64,000 nt of DNA from Pseudomonas sp. GM21 (lineage in GTDB: Bacteria > Pseudomonadota > Gammaproteobacteria > Pseudomonadales > Pseudomonadaceae), in NCBI RefSeq assembly GCF_000282215.1, contig NZ_AKJS01000070.1, forward strand, positions 62,001 to 126,000, in the 5' to 3' direction. Shown in pieces: positions 10,685 to 25,844 of the stretch. The notes under the pieces are model-generated. The model was not told the DNA's origin and searched no databases. It saw nothing but the letters and a program-made list of their open reading frames with translations. A program made the position numbers and the translations under genes. Within the stretch, counting starts at the first letter, position 1. Each line of letters opens with the position of its first letter.

Positions 10685-11803
10685 TTGATCGTCTTCCGAT
10701 ATCTGTCCCGCGAAGTCCTGTTGACCTTGAGCGCAGTCAGCGCCGTGCTGCTGGTCATCATCATGAGCGGTCGCTTCATCAAATACCTTGCCCAAGCGGC
10801 CGCAGGCCTGCTGGATCCGGGCTCGCTGTTCCTGATCATGGGCTTCCGTCTACCGGGTTTCCTGCAACTGATCCTGCCACTGGGCCTGTTTCTCGGGATC
10901 CTGCTGGCCTATGGTCGCCTGTACCTCGAAAGCGAAATGACCGTGCTGTCGGCCACCGGTATGAGTCAGCAGCGTTTGTTTGTCATTACCCTGTTTCCGG
11001 CCACGCTCGTCGCGCTGGTAGTGGCTTGGCTGAGCCTGAGCCTGGCACCACAAGGTGCCAATCAGTTTCAGTTGCTGCTGAACAAACAGGATGCACTCAC
11101 CGAATTCGATACCCTGGAGCCTGGGCGCTTCCAGGCGTTGCGTGACGGGACTCGGGTGACCTATACCGAGCAACTGACCGATGACCGCGTCAATCTGGCG
11201 GGTGTGTTCATTTCGCAGAAAAACACCAACTCCGACCAGAAGGATCGCGGGATTTCCGTACTGGTGGCCGAGAAGGGCCGTCAGGAAATTCGTCCGGACG
11301 GCAACCGCTACCTGATTCTCGACAACGGCTATCGCTATGACGGTAATCCAGGGCAGGCCGACTATCGGGCGATCAAATACGACGAGTACGGGGTATTGCT
11401 GCCAAAGCCGGAGGTCAGTGAAGAAGTGACTGATCGTGATGCAATGAGCACCCGTTCGTTGATAGACAACGAAGACCCTCGTTCGCACGGCGAGCTGCAA
11501 TGGCGTTTGTCCCTGCCGTTGCTGGTGTTCATCGTGACCCTGATGGCGGTGCCGCTGTCACGCGTCAACCCGCGCCAGGGGCGTTTCCTCAAGCTGCTGC
11601 CGGCGATTCTTCTTTATATGGCTTACCTGACCATCCTGATCGCCGCTCGCGGCGCCCTCGATAAGGGCAAGATTCCGCCTGCCCTGGGGTTATGGTGGGT
11701 TCATGGGATGTTCCTGATTATCGGTCTCGGGTTGCTTTACTGGGAGCCGTTGCGCTTGAAGATGGCGAGTCGCCGCAGTGCACTGGAGGTGGCTCGTGGT
11801 TAA
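10685..11803 (+). CDS. lptF: LPS export ABC transporter permease LptF
   Basis: 372 residues. With LptG it forms the inner-membrane part of the LptB2FG transporter that extracts LPS and pushes it along the Lpt bridge. It begins MIVFRYLSREVLLTL with a TTG start, which is the family N-terminus; no in-frame ATG gives a full protein. Membrane helices flank a large periplasmic beta-jellyroll domain (about residues 130-265), with three C-terminal helices (LLVFIVTLMAVPLS, ILLYMAYLTILIA, MFLIIGLGLLYW). It overlaps lptG by 8 nt, so translation is coupled. Confidence 0.96.
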   Translation: MIVFRYLSREVLLTLSAVSAVLLVIIMSGRFIKYLAQAAAGLLDPGSLFLIMGFRLPGFLQLILPLGLFLGILLAYGRLYLESEMTVLSATGMSQQRLFVITLFPATLVALVVAWLSLSLAPQGANQFQLLLNKQDALTEFDTLEPGRFQALRDGTRVTYTEQLTDDRVNLAGVFISQKNTNSDQKDRGISVLVAEKGRQEIRPDGNRYLILDNGYRYDGNPGQADYRAIKYDEYGVLLPKPEVSEEVTDRDAMSTRSLIDNEDPRSHGELQWRLSLPLLVFIVTLMAVPLSRVNPRQGRFLKLLPAILLYMAYLTILIAARGALDKGKIPPALGLWWVHGMFLIIGLGLLYWEPLRLKMASRRSALEVARG

Positions 11804-12857
11804 GCTCGATCGCTACATCGGTAGCAGCGTATTTATGGCGATCCTGGCGGTATTGGGGATTATTCTCGGCCTGGCGACGCTTTTTTCCTTCATCGATGAG
11901 ATGAGCGACGTCGGCGAGTCCTATACCCTGTTGGACGCGTCCAGTTACGTCTTGCTGACGGCTCCGCGCCGTCTTTACGACATGTTGCCCATGGCGGCAC
12001 TCATCGGATGCCTGATTGGCCTAGGCAGTCTGGCCAGCAACAGTGAGCTGACCATCATGCGCGCCGCTGGCGTGTCGATCGGTCGAATCGTCTGGGCGGT
12101 CATGAAGCCAATGCTGGTCCTGATGTTGGTGGGTGTGCTGATCGGCGAATACGTCGCGCCAGCCACCGAGGTCACCGCTCAGGCCAATCGCTCGCTGGCT
12201 CAGGGCGGCGGCGATGCGCAAAGCGCCAAACACGGCCTGTGGCACCGCCAGGGTGACGAGTTCATTCACGTCAACTCGGTGCAACCCAATGGCCTTCTTT
12301 ACGGTGTGACCCGCTATCGCTTCGATAAAGAGCGACACATGCTGTCGTCAAGCTTTGCCAAGCGTGCCGAGTTCGACAAGGATCACTGGCAACTCAGCGA
12401 CGTCACGACCACGGTGTTCCATGACAAGAGCACCGAAGTGGTCACTGTCCCCGTCGAACGCTGGGATATTGCTCTGAGCCCGCAGTTGCTGGACACCGTG
12501 GTAATGGCGCCTGAGTCGCTCTCGATCAGTGGTCTGTGGAATTACATCCACTATCTGGCTGACCAGGGCCTGAGCAATGGCCGCTACTGGCTGGCGTTTT
12601 GGGTCAAGGTGTTGCAGCCGCTGGTGACTGCCGCGCTGGTACTGATGGCGATTTCCTTCATTTTTGGTCCTTTGCGCTCCGTGACCCTCGGTCAGCGTGT
12701 GTTCACAGGCGTTCTGGTGGGTTTTACCTTCCGTATCGTCCAGGATTTGCTGGGGCCTTCGAGCCTGGTGTTCGGTTTCTCGCCGCTGTTTGCGGTGCTC
12801 ATTCCGGCCGGTGTCTGTGCTCTGGCCGGTTTCTGGTTGTTGCGCCGGGCCGGCTGA
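11796..12857 (+). CDS. lptG: LPS export ABC transporter permease LptG
   Basis: 353 residues, partner of LptF. I chose GTG 11796 (MVKLDRYIGSSVFMA) because GGAGG lies 6-7 nt upstream and the sequence matches LptG starts; an ATG at 11778 would add six residues inside lptF. Helices at about 12-35, 58-80 and 100-120 precede the periplasmic domain (about 130-265). Three C-terminal helices follow (VTAALVLMAISFIFG, VFTGVLVGFTFRIVQ, LFAVLIPAGVCALAG). A strong terminator ends the operon. Confidence 0.96.
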   Translation: MVKLDRYIGSSVFMAILAVLGIILGLATLFSFIDEMSDVGESYTLLDASSYVLLTAPRRLYDMLPMAALIGCLIGLGSLASNSELTIMRAAGVSIGRIVWAVMKPMLVLMLVGVLIGEYVAPATEVTAQANRSLAQGGGDAQSAKHGLWHRQGDEFIHVNSVQPNGLLYGVTRYRFDKERHMLSSSFAKRAEFDKDHWQLSDVTTTVFHDKSTEVVTVPVERWDIALSPQLLDTVVMAPESLSISGLWNYIHYLADQGLSNGRYWLAFWVKVLQPLVTAALVLMAISFIFGPLRSVTLGQRVFTGVLVGFTFRIVQDLLGPSSLVFGFSPLFAVLIPAGVCALAGFWLLRRAG

Positions 12858-12888
12858 TCAAGGGTTCTACAGCCCTTGGCGGACGCTT

Positions 12889-12921
12889 AAAACGCCCCTG
12901 TCGCAAGACCGGGGCGTTTTT
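12889..12921 (+). terminator. Terminator of lptF-lptG
   Basis: Perfect 10-bp stem AAAACGCCCC (12889-12898) / GGGGCGTTTT (12911-12920), 12-nt loop, then T. It separates lptG from lepA. Confidence 0.85.
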
Positions 12922-13027
12922 GTACCTGCCGTCTGACCTGCAAACGTGACGCTTGCGCCGTGGATCAGGTACAATTCCCGGCTATTTTTCGGCGGGCTAT
13001 GCCTGCAGCCTTTTTGAGTGTTGATCC

Positions 13028-14827
13028 GTGAGTGATTTGAGTCATATCCGCAATTTCTCCATCATCGCCCACATTGACCATGGCAAGTCGACGCTGGCTG
13101 ATCGATTCATCCAGATGTGCGGCGGCCTTGCCGAGCGCGAAATGGAAGCCCAGGTGCTGGACTCCATGGACCTGGAGCGTGAACGCGGGATCACCATCAA
13201 GGCCCACAGCGTCACCCTTTATTACACCGCTCGCGATGGCATCAAGTACCAGCTGAACTTCATTGACACCCCGGGCCACGTTGACTTCACCTACGAAGTC
13301 AGCCGGTCGCTGGCGGCCTGTGAAGGTGCGTTGCTGGTGGTCGATGCCGGTCAGGGCGTTGAAGCGCAGTCGGTTGCCAACTGCTACACGGCGATCGAGC
13401 AGGGTCTGGAAGTCATGCCGGTCCTGAACAAGATCGACCTGCCACAGGCCGATCCGGACCGTGTTAAAGAAGAAATCGAAAAAATCATCGGCATCGATGC
13501 CACCGACGCGGTCGAGTGCTCTGCCAAGACCGGCCTGGGCGTCGACGAAGTGCTCGAGCGCCTGGTCGCCACCATTCCTGCGCCGACCGGCAACTACGAA
13601 GATCCGCTGCAAGCGTTGATCATCGACTCCTGGTTCGACAACTACCTTGGCGTTGTTTCCCTGGTACGCGTGCGTCACGGTCGTGTGAAGAAAGGCGACA
13701 AGATCCTGGTCAAATCCACCGGCAAGATCCACCTGGTGGACAGCGTCGGTGTATTCAATCCGAAACACACCCCAACCGCTGACCTGAAGGCCGGTGAAGT
13801 GGGCTTCATCATTGCCAGCATCAAGGACATCCATGGTGCGCCAGTGGGCGACACCCTGACGTTGAGCACGACGCCAGACGTCGACGTGCTGCCGGGTTTC
13901 AAACGCATTCAGCCGCAGGTCTACGCCGGTCTGTTTCCGGTCAGCTCCGACGACTTCGAAGATTTCCGTGAAGCCCTGCAAAAGCTCACGCTGAACGATT
14001 CGTCCCTGCAGTACACCCCGGAAAGTTCCGACGCCCTGGGCTTCGGTTTCCGTTGCGGGTTCCTCGGCATGCTGCACATGGAAATCATCCAGGAGCGCCT
14101 GGAGCGCGAGTACAACCTGGACCTGATCACCACGGCGCCGACGGTAATCTTCGAGCTGCTGCTCAAGACCGGCGAGACGATCTACGTCGATAACCCGTCG
14201 AAGCTTCCGGACCTGTCCTCGATCGAAGACATGCGTGAGCCGATCGTGCGGGCCAATATTCTTGTGCCGCAAGAACACCTGGGCAACGTCATCACCCTGT
14301 GCATCGAAAAACGTGGTGTACAGGTCGACATGCTGTTCCTTGGCTCTCAGGTACAAGTGACCTACGACCTGCCGATGAACGAAGTGGTGCTGGACTTCTT
14401 TGACCGTCTGAAGTCCACCAGTCGCGGCTATGCTTCGCTGGACTACCATTTCGATCGTTATCAATCGGCTAGCCTGGTGAAACTGGACGTGCTGATCAAC
14501 GGTGACAAAGTCGACGCCCTGGCGCTGATCGTGCACCGTGACAACTCGCACTATAAAGGTCGCCAGTTGACCGAGAAGATGAAGGAGCTGATTCCTCGAC
14601 AGATGTTCGACGTGGCAATCCAGGCCGCCATTGGCGGGCAGATTGTGGCGCGGACAACCGTCAAGGCCCTCAGAAAGAACGTATTGGCCAAATGCTACGG
14701 CGGCGACGTCAGCCGTAAGAAAAAGCTGCTGGAAAAGCAAAAGGCCGGTAAAAAACGCATGAAGCAAGTCGGTAACGTGGAAATTCCACAAGAAGCCTTC
14801 CTTGCAGTGCTCAGGTTGGATAGTTAG
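13028..14827 (+). CDS. lepA: Elongation factor 4 (LepA)
   Basis: 599 residues, normal length, GTG start ([15 protein letters not shown]). A ribosome-bound translational GTPase thought to remodel stalled or mis-translocated ribosomes. G1 is AHIDHGKST at 14-22, G3 is DTPGHVDF, and G4 is [10 protein letters not shown]. The LepA-specific C-terminal domain is present ([20 protein letters not shown] at about 558-577). The stop is 5 nt before lepB, the classic lepA-lepB pair. Confidence 0.98.
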   Translation: MSDLSHIRNFSIIAHIDHGKSTLADRFIQMCGGLAEREMEAQVLDSMDLERERGITIKAHSVTLYYTARDGIKYQLNFIDTPGHVDFTYEVSRSLAACEGALLVVDAGQGVEAQSVANCYTAIEQGLEVMPVLNKIDLPQADPDRVKEEIEKIIGIDATDAVECSAKTGLGVDEVLERLVATIPAPTGNYEDPLQALIIDSWFDNYLGVVSLVRVRHGRVKKGDKILVKSTGKIHLVDSVGVFNPKHTPTADLKAGEVGFIIASIKDIHGAPVGDTLTLSTTPDVDVLPGFKRIQPQVYAGLFPVSSDDFEDFREALQKLTLNDSSLQYTPESSDALGFGFRCGFLGMLHMEIIQERLEREYNLDLITTAPTVIFELLLKTGETIYVDNPSKLPDLSSIEDMREPIVRANILVPQEHLGNVITLCIEKRGVQVDMLFLGSQVQVTYDLPMNEVVLDFFDRLKSTSRGYASLDYHFDRYQSASLVKLDVLINGDKVDALALIVHRDNSHYKGRQLTEKMKELIPRQMFDVAIQAAIGGQIVARTTVKALRKNVLAKCYGGDVSRKKKLLEKQKAGKKRMKQVGNVEIPQEAFLAVLRLDS

Positions 14828-14832
14828 GTCCT

Positions 14833-15687
14833 ATGTCACTAAATTTCCCGCTGTTGCTGGTCATCGCCGTGTTCGTCTGCGGTTTGTTGGCGTTGCTCGA
14901 TCTGGTTTTCCTGGCACCGCGTCGGCGTGCTGCCATTGCCTCCTATCAGGGCAGCGTCAGCCAGCCTGATGTGGTGGTGGTCGAGAAACTGAACAAGGAG
15001 CCGCTGCTGGTCGAATACGGCAAGTCGTTCTTTCCGGTGTTGTTCATCGTGCTGGTCCTGCGTTCGTTCCTGGTGGAACCGTTCCAGATTCCTTCCGGTT
15101 CGATGAAACCGACCCTGGATGTTGGCGACTTCATTTTGGTGAACAAGTTTTCTTACGGGATCCGCCTGCCGGTGATCGACAAGAAAGTCATCGAAGTGGG
15201 TGATCCACAACGCGGCGATGTGATGGTGTTCCGCTACCCGAGCGATCCGAACGTCAACTACATCAAGCGCGTCGTGGGCCTGCCGGGTGACAAGATTCGT
15301 TATACCGCTGACAAGCGTCTGTTCGTCAACGGCGAGTCGATTGCCGAGCAAATGGTCGGCTCCGAGCCGGGCACGCTGGGCAGTGCTGAGCTTTACAAGG
15401 AAAAACTCGGCGCTGCCGAGCACCTGATCCGCAAGGAAATGAGCCGCTATCGTGCTGCGCCGGATCATTCGTGGACCGTGCCAGCCGGGCACTACTTCAT
15501 GATGGGCGACAACCGCGACAACTCAAACGACAGTCGCTTTTGGGATGATCCAAGCATTCCCAAGGATCTGCTGGGCATGGTTCCCGACAAGAATATCGTC
15601 GGCAAGGCCTTCGCAGTCTGGATGAGCTGGCCGGAACCTAAACTCAGTCACCTGCCGAATTTTTCGCGGGTTGGCCTGATCAAGTAA
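14833..15687 (+). CDS. lepB: Signal peptidase I
   Basis: 284 residues. It removes signal peptides from Sec- and Tat-exported proteins at the outer face of the inner membrane. Two N-terminal membrane helices (about 4-27 and 66-82) precede the catalytic domain. The catalytic dyad is Ser90 in IPSGSMKP and Lys145 in YIKRVVGLPGD, with box E as MGDNRDNSNDSRFW. It starts 5 nt after lepA. Downstream, the expected DUF4845 gene is absent. Confidence 0.97.
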   Translation: MSLNFPLLLVIAVFVCGLLALLDLVFLAPRRRAAIASYQGSVSQPDVVVVEKLNKEPLLVEYGKSFFPVLFIVLVLRSFLVEPFQIPSGSMKPTLDVGDFILVNKFSYGIRLPVIDKKVIEVGDPQRGDVMVFRYPSDPNVNYIKRVVGLPGDKIRYTADKRLFVNGESIAEQMVGSEPGTLGSAELYKEKLGAAEHLIRKEMSRYRAAPDHSWTVPAGHYFMMGDNRDNSNDSRFWDDPSIPKDLLGMVPDKNIVGKAFAVWMSWPEPKLSHLPNFSRVGLIK

Positions 15688-15695
15688 TCACACAC

Positions 15696-15716
15696 GGCGC
15701 TGTTGAACACAGCGCC
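15696..15716 (+). terminator. Hairpin after lepB, weak terminator
   Basis: GGCGCTGT (15696-15703) pairs with ACAGCGCC (15709-15716) across a 5-nt loop. Only a short T run (CTTTT at 15722-15726) follows, so it may pause or stabilise mRNA more than terminate. The 12-mer TTGAACACAGCG at 15703-15714 recurs at 15786-15797. Confidence 0.5.
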
Positions 15717-15755
15717 GAATGCTTTTCTGGAGTCGACACAATCGGCGCCGTCAGC

Positions 15756-15875
15756 ATGAAGCCAATGATATTCAGGACGTTATTTTTGAACACAGCGTTA
15801 ATTGTCCCAGGCCTGCGCCGACTCTCGGCGATGGCGGTGGAATCCAACCACGAACTCAGCGTGGGTAAACCGTGA
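15756..15875 (+). CDS. Possible 39-residue leader/remnant peptide upstream of rnc
   Basis: ATG at 15756 opens a 39-codon frame whose TGA overlaps the rnc GTG (GTGA), a typical translational-coupling arrangement. The peptide begins with a hydrophobic signal-like stretch ([11 protein letters not shown]) and ends NHELSVGKP. The ribosome binding site is weak. This is where a ~120-residue DUF4845 gene is expected in Pseudomonas, but I see no clear similarity to it. It may be a coupling leader, a degraded remnant, or chance. Confidence 0.3.
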   Translation: MKPMIFRTLFLNTALIVPGLRRLSAMAVESNHELSVGKP

Positions 15876-16561
15876 GCGTCTCCTTAAGTCGTCTCGAGCG
15901 TCAGCTCGGCTACACCTTCAAGGATCAGGAACTGATGGTCCTGGCCCTGACTCACCGCAGCTTTGCCGGGCGTAACAATGAACGCCTGGAATTCCTCGGT
16001 GATGCCATCCTCAACTTCGTCGCTGGCGAGGCGCTGTTCGATCGCTTCCCACTGGCGCGTGAAGGCCAGTTGTCACGTTTGCGTGCGCGCCTGGTGAAAG
16101 GCGAGACCCTGGCCGTACTGGCCCGTGGTTTCGATCTGGGCGACTACCTGCGCCTGGGCTCCGGTGAATTGAAAAGCGGCGGTTTTCGTCGCGAGTCGAT
16201 TCTGGCTGATGCCCTGGAAGCGCTGATTGGTGCGATCTATCTCGACGCCGGCATGGACATGGCGCGCGAGCGCGTGCTGGCCTGGCTGGCCGGTGAGTTC
16301 GAAGGCCTGACATTGGTCGACACCAACAAAGATCCAAAAACCCGCCTGCAGGAATTCCTGCAATCGCGTGGTTGTGAGCTGCCACGTTATGAAGTGGTGG
16401 ATATCCAGGGTGAGCCACATTGCCGGACGTTCTTCGTCGAATGTGAAATCACCTTACTGAATGAAAAAAGCCGAGGTCAGGGTGTGAGTCGTCGTATTGC
16501 CGAACAGGTAGCGGCCGCCGCAGCACTGATTGCCCTGGGTGTGGAGAATGGCAATGACTGA
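15872..16561 (+). CDS. rnc: Ribonuclease III
   Basis: 229 residues, GTG start ([16 protein letters not shown]). A double-strand-specific endonuclease that processes rRNA precursors and some mRNAs. The RNase III signature [12 protein letters not shown] is at about 36-47, and the second catalytic acidic cluster is in [16 protein letters not shown]. The C-terminal dsRNA-binding domain runs from about 155 ([14 protein letters not shown]) to the end. The last 8 nt overlap era, so rnc and era are translated together. Confidence 0.97.
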   Translation: MSVSLSRLERQLGYTFKDQELMVLALTHRSFAGRNNERLEFLGDAILNFVAGEALFDRFPLAREGQLSRLRARLVKGETLAVLARGFDLGDYLRLGSGELKSGGFRRESILADALEALIGAIYLDAGMDMARERVLAWLAGEFEGLTLVDTNKDPKTRLQEFLQSRGCELPRYEVVDIQGEPHCRTFFVECEITLLNEKSRGQGVSRRIAEQVAAAAALIALGVENGND

Positions 16562-17456
16562 TTCAACTGCAACTCGCTGTGGCTATGTTGCCATCGTCGG
16601 CCGTCCCAACGTGGGCAAGTCCACGCTGCTGAACCACATCCTGGGTCAGAAACTGGCGATCACCTCGCGTAAACCGCAAACCACCCGCCACAACATGCTG
16701 GGTATCAAGACCGAAGGCGCCGTGCAGGCGATCTACGTCGACACCCCGGGCATGCACAAGGGTGGCGAAAAAGCGCTGAACCGCTACATGAACAAGACCG
16801 CATCGGCGGCGTTGAAAGACGTCGACGTAGTGATCTTCGTCGTTGACCGCACCAAGTGGACCGACGAAGACCAGATGGTGCTCGAGCGCGTCCAGTACGT
16901 GACCGGTCCGTTGATCGTGGCGCTGAACAAGACTGACCGTATCGAAGACAAAGCTGAACTGATGCCGCACCTGACCTGGTTGCAGGAACAGCTGCCGAAC
17001 GCGCAGATCATGCCGATCTCGGCCCAGCACGGGCACAACCTCGAAGCACTGGAGCGTGTGATTGCCGGTTACCTGCCGGAAAACGATCACTTTTTCCCGG
17101 AAGACCAGATCACCGACCGCAGCAGCCGCTTCCTCGCCGCTGAACTGGTGCGCGAGAAAATCATGCGCCAGATGGGCGCCGAGCTGCCGTACCAGATCAC
17201 CGTGGAAATCGAAGAGTTCAAGCAGCAGGGCAAAACCCTGCACATCCATGCCTTGATCCTCGTTGAGCGTGACGGCCAGAAGAAAATCATCATTGGCGAC
17301 AAGGGTGAGCGCATCAAGCGCATCGGCACCGAGGCGCGCAAGGACATGGAGCTGCTGTTCGACTCCAAGATCATGCTCAACCTCTGGGTCAAAGTGAAAG
17401 GCGGCTGGTCCGATGACGAGCGCGCGTTGCGTTCGCTGGGTTATGGCGACCTGTAA
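16554..17456 (+). CDS. era: GTPase Era
   Basis: 300 residues from ATG 16554 ([16 protein letters not shown]). An ATG further upstream at 16548 and the open frame before it lie inside rnc and are less likely. Era binds 16S rRNA 3' ends during 30S assembly. G1 is GRPNVGKST (16-24), G3 is DTPGMH and G4 is NKTD. The KH domain holds the [17 protein letters not shown] loop near residue 247. It overlaps rnc by 8 nt; a REPIN separates it from recO. Confidence 0.97.
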   Translation: MTDSTATRCGYVAIVGRPNVGKSTLLNHILGQKLAITSRKPQTTRHNMLGIKTEGAVQAIYVDTPGMHKGGEKALNRYMNKTASAALKDVDVVIFVVDRTKWTDEDQMVLERVQYVTGPLIVALNKTDRIEDKAELMPHLTWLQEQLPNAQIMPISAQHGHNLEALERVIAGYLPENDHFFPEDQITDRSSRFLAAELVREKIMRQMGAELPYQITVEIEEFKQQGKTLHIHALILVERDGQKKIIIGDKGERIKRIGTEARKDMELLFDSKIMLNLWVKVKGGWSDDERALRSLGYGDL

Positions 17457-17483
17457 CGCCTGATCCTGGATGCATAATTCCCG

Positions 17484-17573
17484 TGTGGGAGCGAGCCTGC
17501 TCGCGATAGCGGTCTGACATTCAACATTGATGCTGAATGTGATGCCCCCATCGCGAGCAGGCTCGCTCCCACA
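17484..17573. repeat. REPIN-type inverted repeat (copy 1), era-recO spacer
   Basis: A perfect 24-bp inverted repeat: TGTGGGAGCGAGCCTGCTCG plus CGAT at 17484-17507 and its exact complement at 17550-17573, around a 42-nt centre containing ACATTCAACATTGATG. This is the common fluorescent-Pseudomonas REP doublet, mobilised in trans by RAYT-type transposases; none is in this window. Confidence 0.9.
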
Positions 17574-17627
17574 GTGGTTTGTGGTGGTCAGTAAAACTGT
17601 GTTTGCTCATTGAGAAGTGCGACTTCC

Positions 17628-18317
17628 ATGTCCTCAACCCCTCCCATCGCCCAACCCGCCTACGTCCTCCACTCCCGCGCTTACCGCGAAAACAGCGCAT
17701 TGGTGGATTTCCTCACGCCGCAAGGTCGGCTGCGGGCGGTGTTGCGCAGTGCGCGGGGCAAGGCCGGGACGTTGGCGCGGCCGTTCGTGCCGCTGGAAGT
17801 CGAGTTTCGGGGGCGCGGTGAGTTAAAGAACGTCGGGCGGATGGAAGCCGCCGGTGTTTCAACCTGGCTCAGTGGTGAGGCGCTGTTCAGCGGCCTCTAC
17901 CTGAATGAGCTGTTGATTCGCCTGCTGCCCGCCGAAGACCCTCATCCCGCGGTATTCGATCACTACGCCGCCACGTTGCTCGCCCTGGCCGAAGGCCGTC
18001 CGCTGGAGCCGTTGCTGCGCTCTTTCGAATGGCGCCTGCTCGACGACCTCGGTTACGGCTTTGCGCTGACCTCGGACATCCACGGCGAGCCCATCGCCCC
18101 GGACGGTCTCTACCGCTTACAGGTGGATGCTGGCCTGGAGCAGGTCTACCTGCTGCAACCCGGGCTGTTCAATGGCACCGAACTGTTGGCCATGGCGGAT
18201 GCCGACTGGACTGCGCCCGGGGCGCTGTCCGCCGCCAAGCGTCTGATGCGTCAGGCATTGGCCGTGCATCTGGGCGGCCGTCCTTTAGTCAGCCGCGAGC
18301 TGTTTCGCAAGCCGTAG
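17628..18317 (+). CDS. recO: DNA repair protein RecO
   Basis: 229 residues from ATG 17628 ([16 protein letters not shown]). Longer frames upstream run into the spacer. RecO helps RecR load RecA onto SSB-coated DNA during RecFOR gap repair. The N-terminal OB fold ([20 protein letters not shown]) and the helical C-terminal domain ([25 protein letters not shown]) are typical. The C-terminal zinc cysteines found in some RecO proteins are not evident here. It is followed 47 nt later by pdxJ. Confidence 0.93.
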   Translation: MSSTPPIAQPAYVLHSRAYRENSALVDFLTPQGRLRAVLRSARGKAGTLARPFVPLEVEFRGRGELKNVGRMEAAGVSTWLSGEALFSGLYLNELLIRLLPAEDPHPAVFDHYAATLLALAEGRPLEPLLRSFEWRLLDDLGYGFALTSDIHGEPIAPDGLYRLQVDAGLEQVYLLQPGLFNGTELLAMADADWTAPGALSAAKRLMRQALAVHLGGRPLVSRELFRKP

Positions 18318-18364
18318 TCTCCCCGTATGCTGTGCGCCGAATCTTTCAATTCAGGAGCGCTTCC

Positions 18365-19108
18365 GTGACCACCAGCAATCGCATTCTTCTTGGCGTGAAC
18401 ATCGACCACGTTGCCACCCTGCGTCAGGCCCGGGGCACTCGCTACCCGGATCCGGTCAAGGCTGCACTGGACGCGGAAGAGGCGGGCGCTGACGGCATCA
18501 CCGTGCATTTGCGCGAAGACCGTCGGCACATCCAGGAGCGCGACGTTTTGCTACTCAAGGACGTGCTGCAAACCCGCATGAACTTCGAAATGGGCGTCAC
18601 CGAAGAAATGATGGTGTTCGCCGAACGCATCCGCCCGGCGCACATTTGCCTGGTCCCGGAAACCCGTCAGGAACTGACTACTGAAGGTGGCCTGGACGTG
18701 GCAGGGCAGGAGGCGCGGATCAAGGCCGCCGTGGATCGCTTGTCGAAGCTTGGCTGCGAAGTGTCGCTGTTCATCGACGCGGATGAGCGGCAGATTGAAG
18801 CGTCCCGCCGTGTTGGTGCGCCGGCCATCGAACTGCATACCGGTCGTTACGCCGATGCCGAGACGCCGACCGACGTGGCTGAGGAGCTCAAGCGTGTGGC
18901 CGATGGCGTCGCGTTTGGTTTGGCTCAAGGGCTGATCGTCAATGCCGGGCACGGTTTGCACTACCACAACGTTGAAGCGGTGGCGGCGATCAAAGGCATC
19001 AACGAACTGAACATCGGCCATGCGCTGGTGGCACATGCGTTGTTTGTCGGCTTCAAGTCGGCGGTGTCGGAGATGAAAGCGCTGATCCTGGCCGCCGCAA
19101 AAGCCTAA
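18365..19108 (+). CDS. pdxJ: Pyridoxine 5'-phosphate synthase
   Basis: 247 residues. I take the GTG at 18365 ([19 protein letters not shown]), preceded by AGGAG; the frame is open upstream through recO but that part is not PdxJ. The enzyme condenses 3-amino-2-oxopropyl phosphate with deoxyxylulose 5-phosphate to make vitamin B6. Family motifs are [39 protein letters not shown] and [11 protein letters not shown]. Last gene of the lepA-pdxJ run, convergent with mltF across a REPIN. Confidence 0.97.
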   Translation: MTTSNRILLGVNIDHVATLRQARGTRYPDPVKAALDAEEAGADGITVHLREDRRHIQERDVLLLKDVLQTRMNFEMGVTEEMMVFAERIRPAHICLVPETRQELTTEGGLDVAGQEARIKAAVDRLSKLGCEVSLFIDADERQIEASRRVGAPAIELHTGRYADAETPTDVAEELKRVADGVAFGLAQGLIVNAGHGLHYHNVEAVAAIKGINELNIGHALVAHALFVGFKSAVSEMKALILAAAKA

Positions 19109-19127
19109 AGACCAAACACAAAACAAC

Positions 19128-19217
19128 TGTGGGAGCGAGCCTGCTCGCGATGGCGTCTTAACATTCAACGAAGATGTTGACTGCAAGAAAGCTATCGCGA
19201 GCAGGCTCGCTCCCACA
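19128..19217. repeat. REPIN-type inverted repeat (copy 2), pdxJ/mltF convergent spacer
   Basis: Arms as in copy 1 (TGTGGGAGCGAGCCTGCTCG at 19128, complement ending 19217). The centre keeps TAACATTCAAC but is otherwise diverged. Placed between two convergent genes, where it may serve as a terminator-like structure. Confidence 0.88.
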
Positions 19218-19240
19218 TTATTTGATTTGTGTCGTTGGGG

Positions 19241-24872
<5,632 letters not shown>

Positions 24873-24892
24873 AAGCGGGTTAACTAAGCGTC

Positions 24893-25204
24893 GTGTACAA
24901 GCTCAGCTTTTTTGTTCCAACCAGCCATGTGGAACAAGTCAAAAACGCCGTATTCGCCGCTGGTGGCGGACGGATCGGCGCTTACGACCATTGCGCCTGG
25001 CAAGTGCTCGGCCTCGGCCAGTTTCGCCCGTTGGACGGCAGTCAGCCGTTCATTGGTGAAGCGGGACAGGTCGAACAGGTTGAGGAATGGAAGGTTGAGC
25101 TGGTGGTCAGCGATGAGTTGATTCGCTCTGTGGTGGTGGCGCTGAAGCAAAGCCACCCCTATGAGACGCCGGCTTATGAAGTGTGGCGGTTGGAGGATTT
25201 TTGA
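24893..25204 (+). CDS. NIF3-like / YqfO-type small protein
   Basis: 103 residues, GTG start (MYKLSFFVPTSHVEQV), 20 nt after purL. It matches the stand-alone CutA-like/NIF3 insert family: FFVPTSHVEQVKNAVFAAGGGRIG near the start, a DHCAWQVLGLGQF strand and the HPYETPAYEVW motif near the end. In larger NIF3 proteins this module sits within the metal-binding fold. No biochemical role is established that I can state. A terminator follows. Confidence 0.88.
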   Translation: MYKLSFFVPTSHVEQVKNAVFAAGGGRIGAYDHCAWQVLGLGQFRPLDGSQPFIGEAGQVEQVEEWKVELVVSDELIRSVVVALKQSHPYETPAYEVWRLEDF

Positions 25205-25223
25205 TTCTCTTGCCGCTGAAATG

Positions 25224-25258
25224 AAAAACCCGCTGAATTCGCGTTCAGCGGGTTTTTT
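25224..25258 (+). terminator. Terminator after purL-NIF3-like unit
   Basis: Stem CCCGCTGAA (25229-25237) / TTCAGCGGG (25244-25252), extended by A5/T6 tracts. Because of both tracts it could also serve the leftward L,D-transpeptidase gene. Confidence 0.85.
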
Positions 25259-25294
25259 GTTGCTCTGAATTACAAGGATCCAGCCAGAATGGGG

Positions 25295-25798
25295 TTACGG
25301 GCGGATCTCGATCATCGTGCCGTCCGGTACCAGGTTCCAGACTTCGCGCATGTCCATGTTGCGCATGGCGATGCAGCCGTCCGTCCAGTCCAGGGTGTGG
25401 AACAGGGATTCAGGGTTTTCCTCAGTGTCCGGCGTTCCGTGGATCATGATCATGCCACCGGGATCGACACCCTCTCTGCGCGAACGGGCAGAGTCGCTGA
25501 TGTTCGGGTAGGAGATGTGCATTGCCAGGTTGAAGCGATCGCTGACCTTGCGCCAGTCCACCCAATAGAGACCTTCTGGCGTGCGTTTGTCACCCTCCAT
25601 CAGTTTTGGGCCTTGGGGATGCTTGCCCAAGGATATGCGATAGGTCTTGAGCGGCTTGCCATTATTGATCAATTGCAGTTGGTGAGCGGATTTCAGGACC
25701 AGAATTTTTTCGATGACTCTGCCATTCAGGGGTTCCGCAACGGAAGCCTGTGACATGGCAACGAACGACAAGCATAAAACGACAAGCAACCAGCGCAT
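25295..25798 (-). CDS. L,D-transpeptidase family (YkuD) protein
   Basis: 167 residues from ATG 25798 (MRWLLVVLCLSFVAM), chosen because it gives a clean signal peptide cut after about residue 21 (SQASVAEP). The YkuD catalytic region has HGTPD and, about 22 residues on, DWTDGCIAM with the nucleophile Cys; the usual Ser-x-Gly-Cys is Thr-Asp-Gly-Cys here. YkuD enzymes make 3-3 peptidoglycan crosslinks or attach lipoproteins in the periplasm; some are amidase-like, so the exact reaction is uncertain. Confidence 0.88.
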   Translation of the reverse strand: MRWLLVVLCLSFVAMSQASVAEPLNGRVIEKILVLKSAHQLQLINNGKPLKTYRISLGKHPQGPKLMEGDKRTPEGLYWVDWRKVSDRFNLAMHISYPNISDSARSRREGVDPGGMIMIHGTPDTEENPESLFHTLDWTDGCIAMRNMDMREVWNLVPDGTMIEIRP

Positions 25799-25844
25799 TG
25801 AAACGATATCCCTAGAGGTGTCGGCTATTTTAGTTATAGATGTT

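Noticed and set aside
12965-14791. A 608-codon open frame antisense to lepA
   Set aside because: Mirror frame of a highly conserved gene; no domain, no ribosome binding site.
17484-17573. Palindromic intergenic repeats as CRISPR units or insertion-sequence ends
   Set aside because: They are single dispersed doublets with shared centres, without regular spacing, cas genes or transposase; REPIN fits better.
18029-18364. Long N-terminal extension of pdxJ
   Set aside because: The extra codons overlap recO in another frame; GTG 18365 has AGGAG upstream and gives the conserved PdxJ start.
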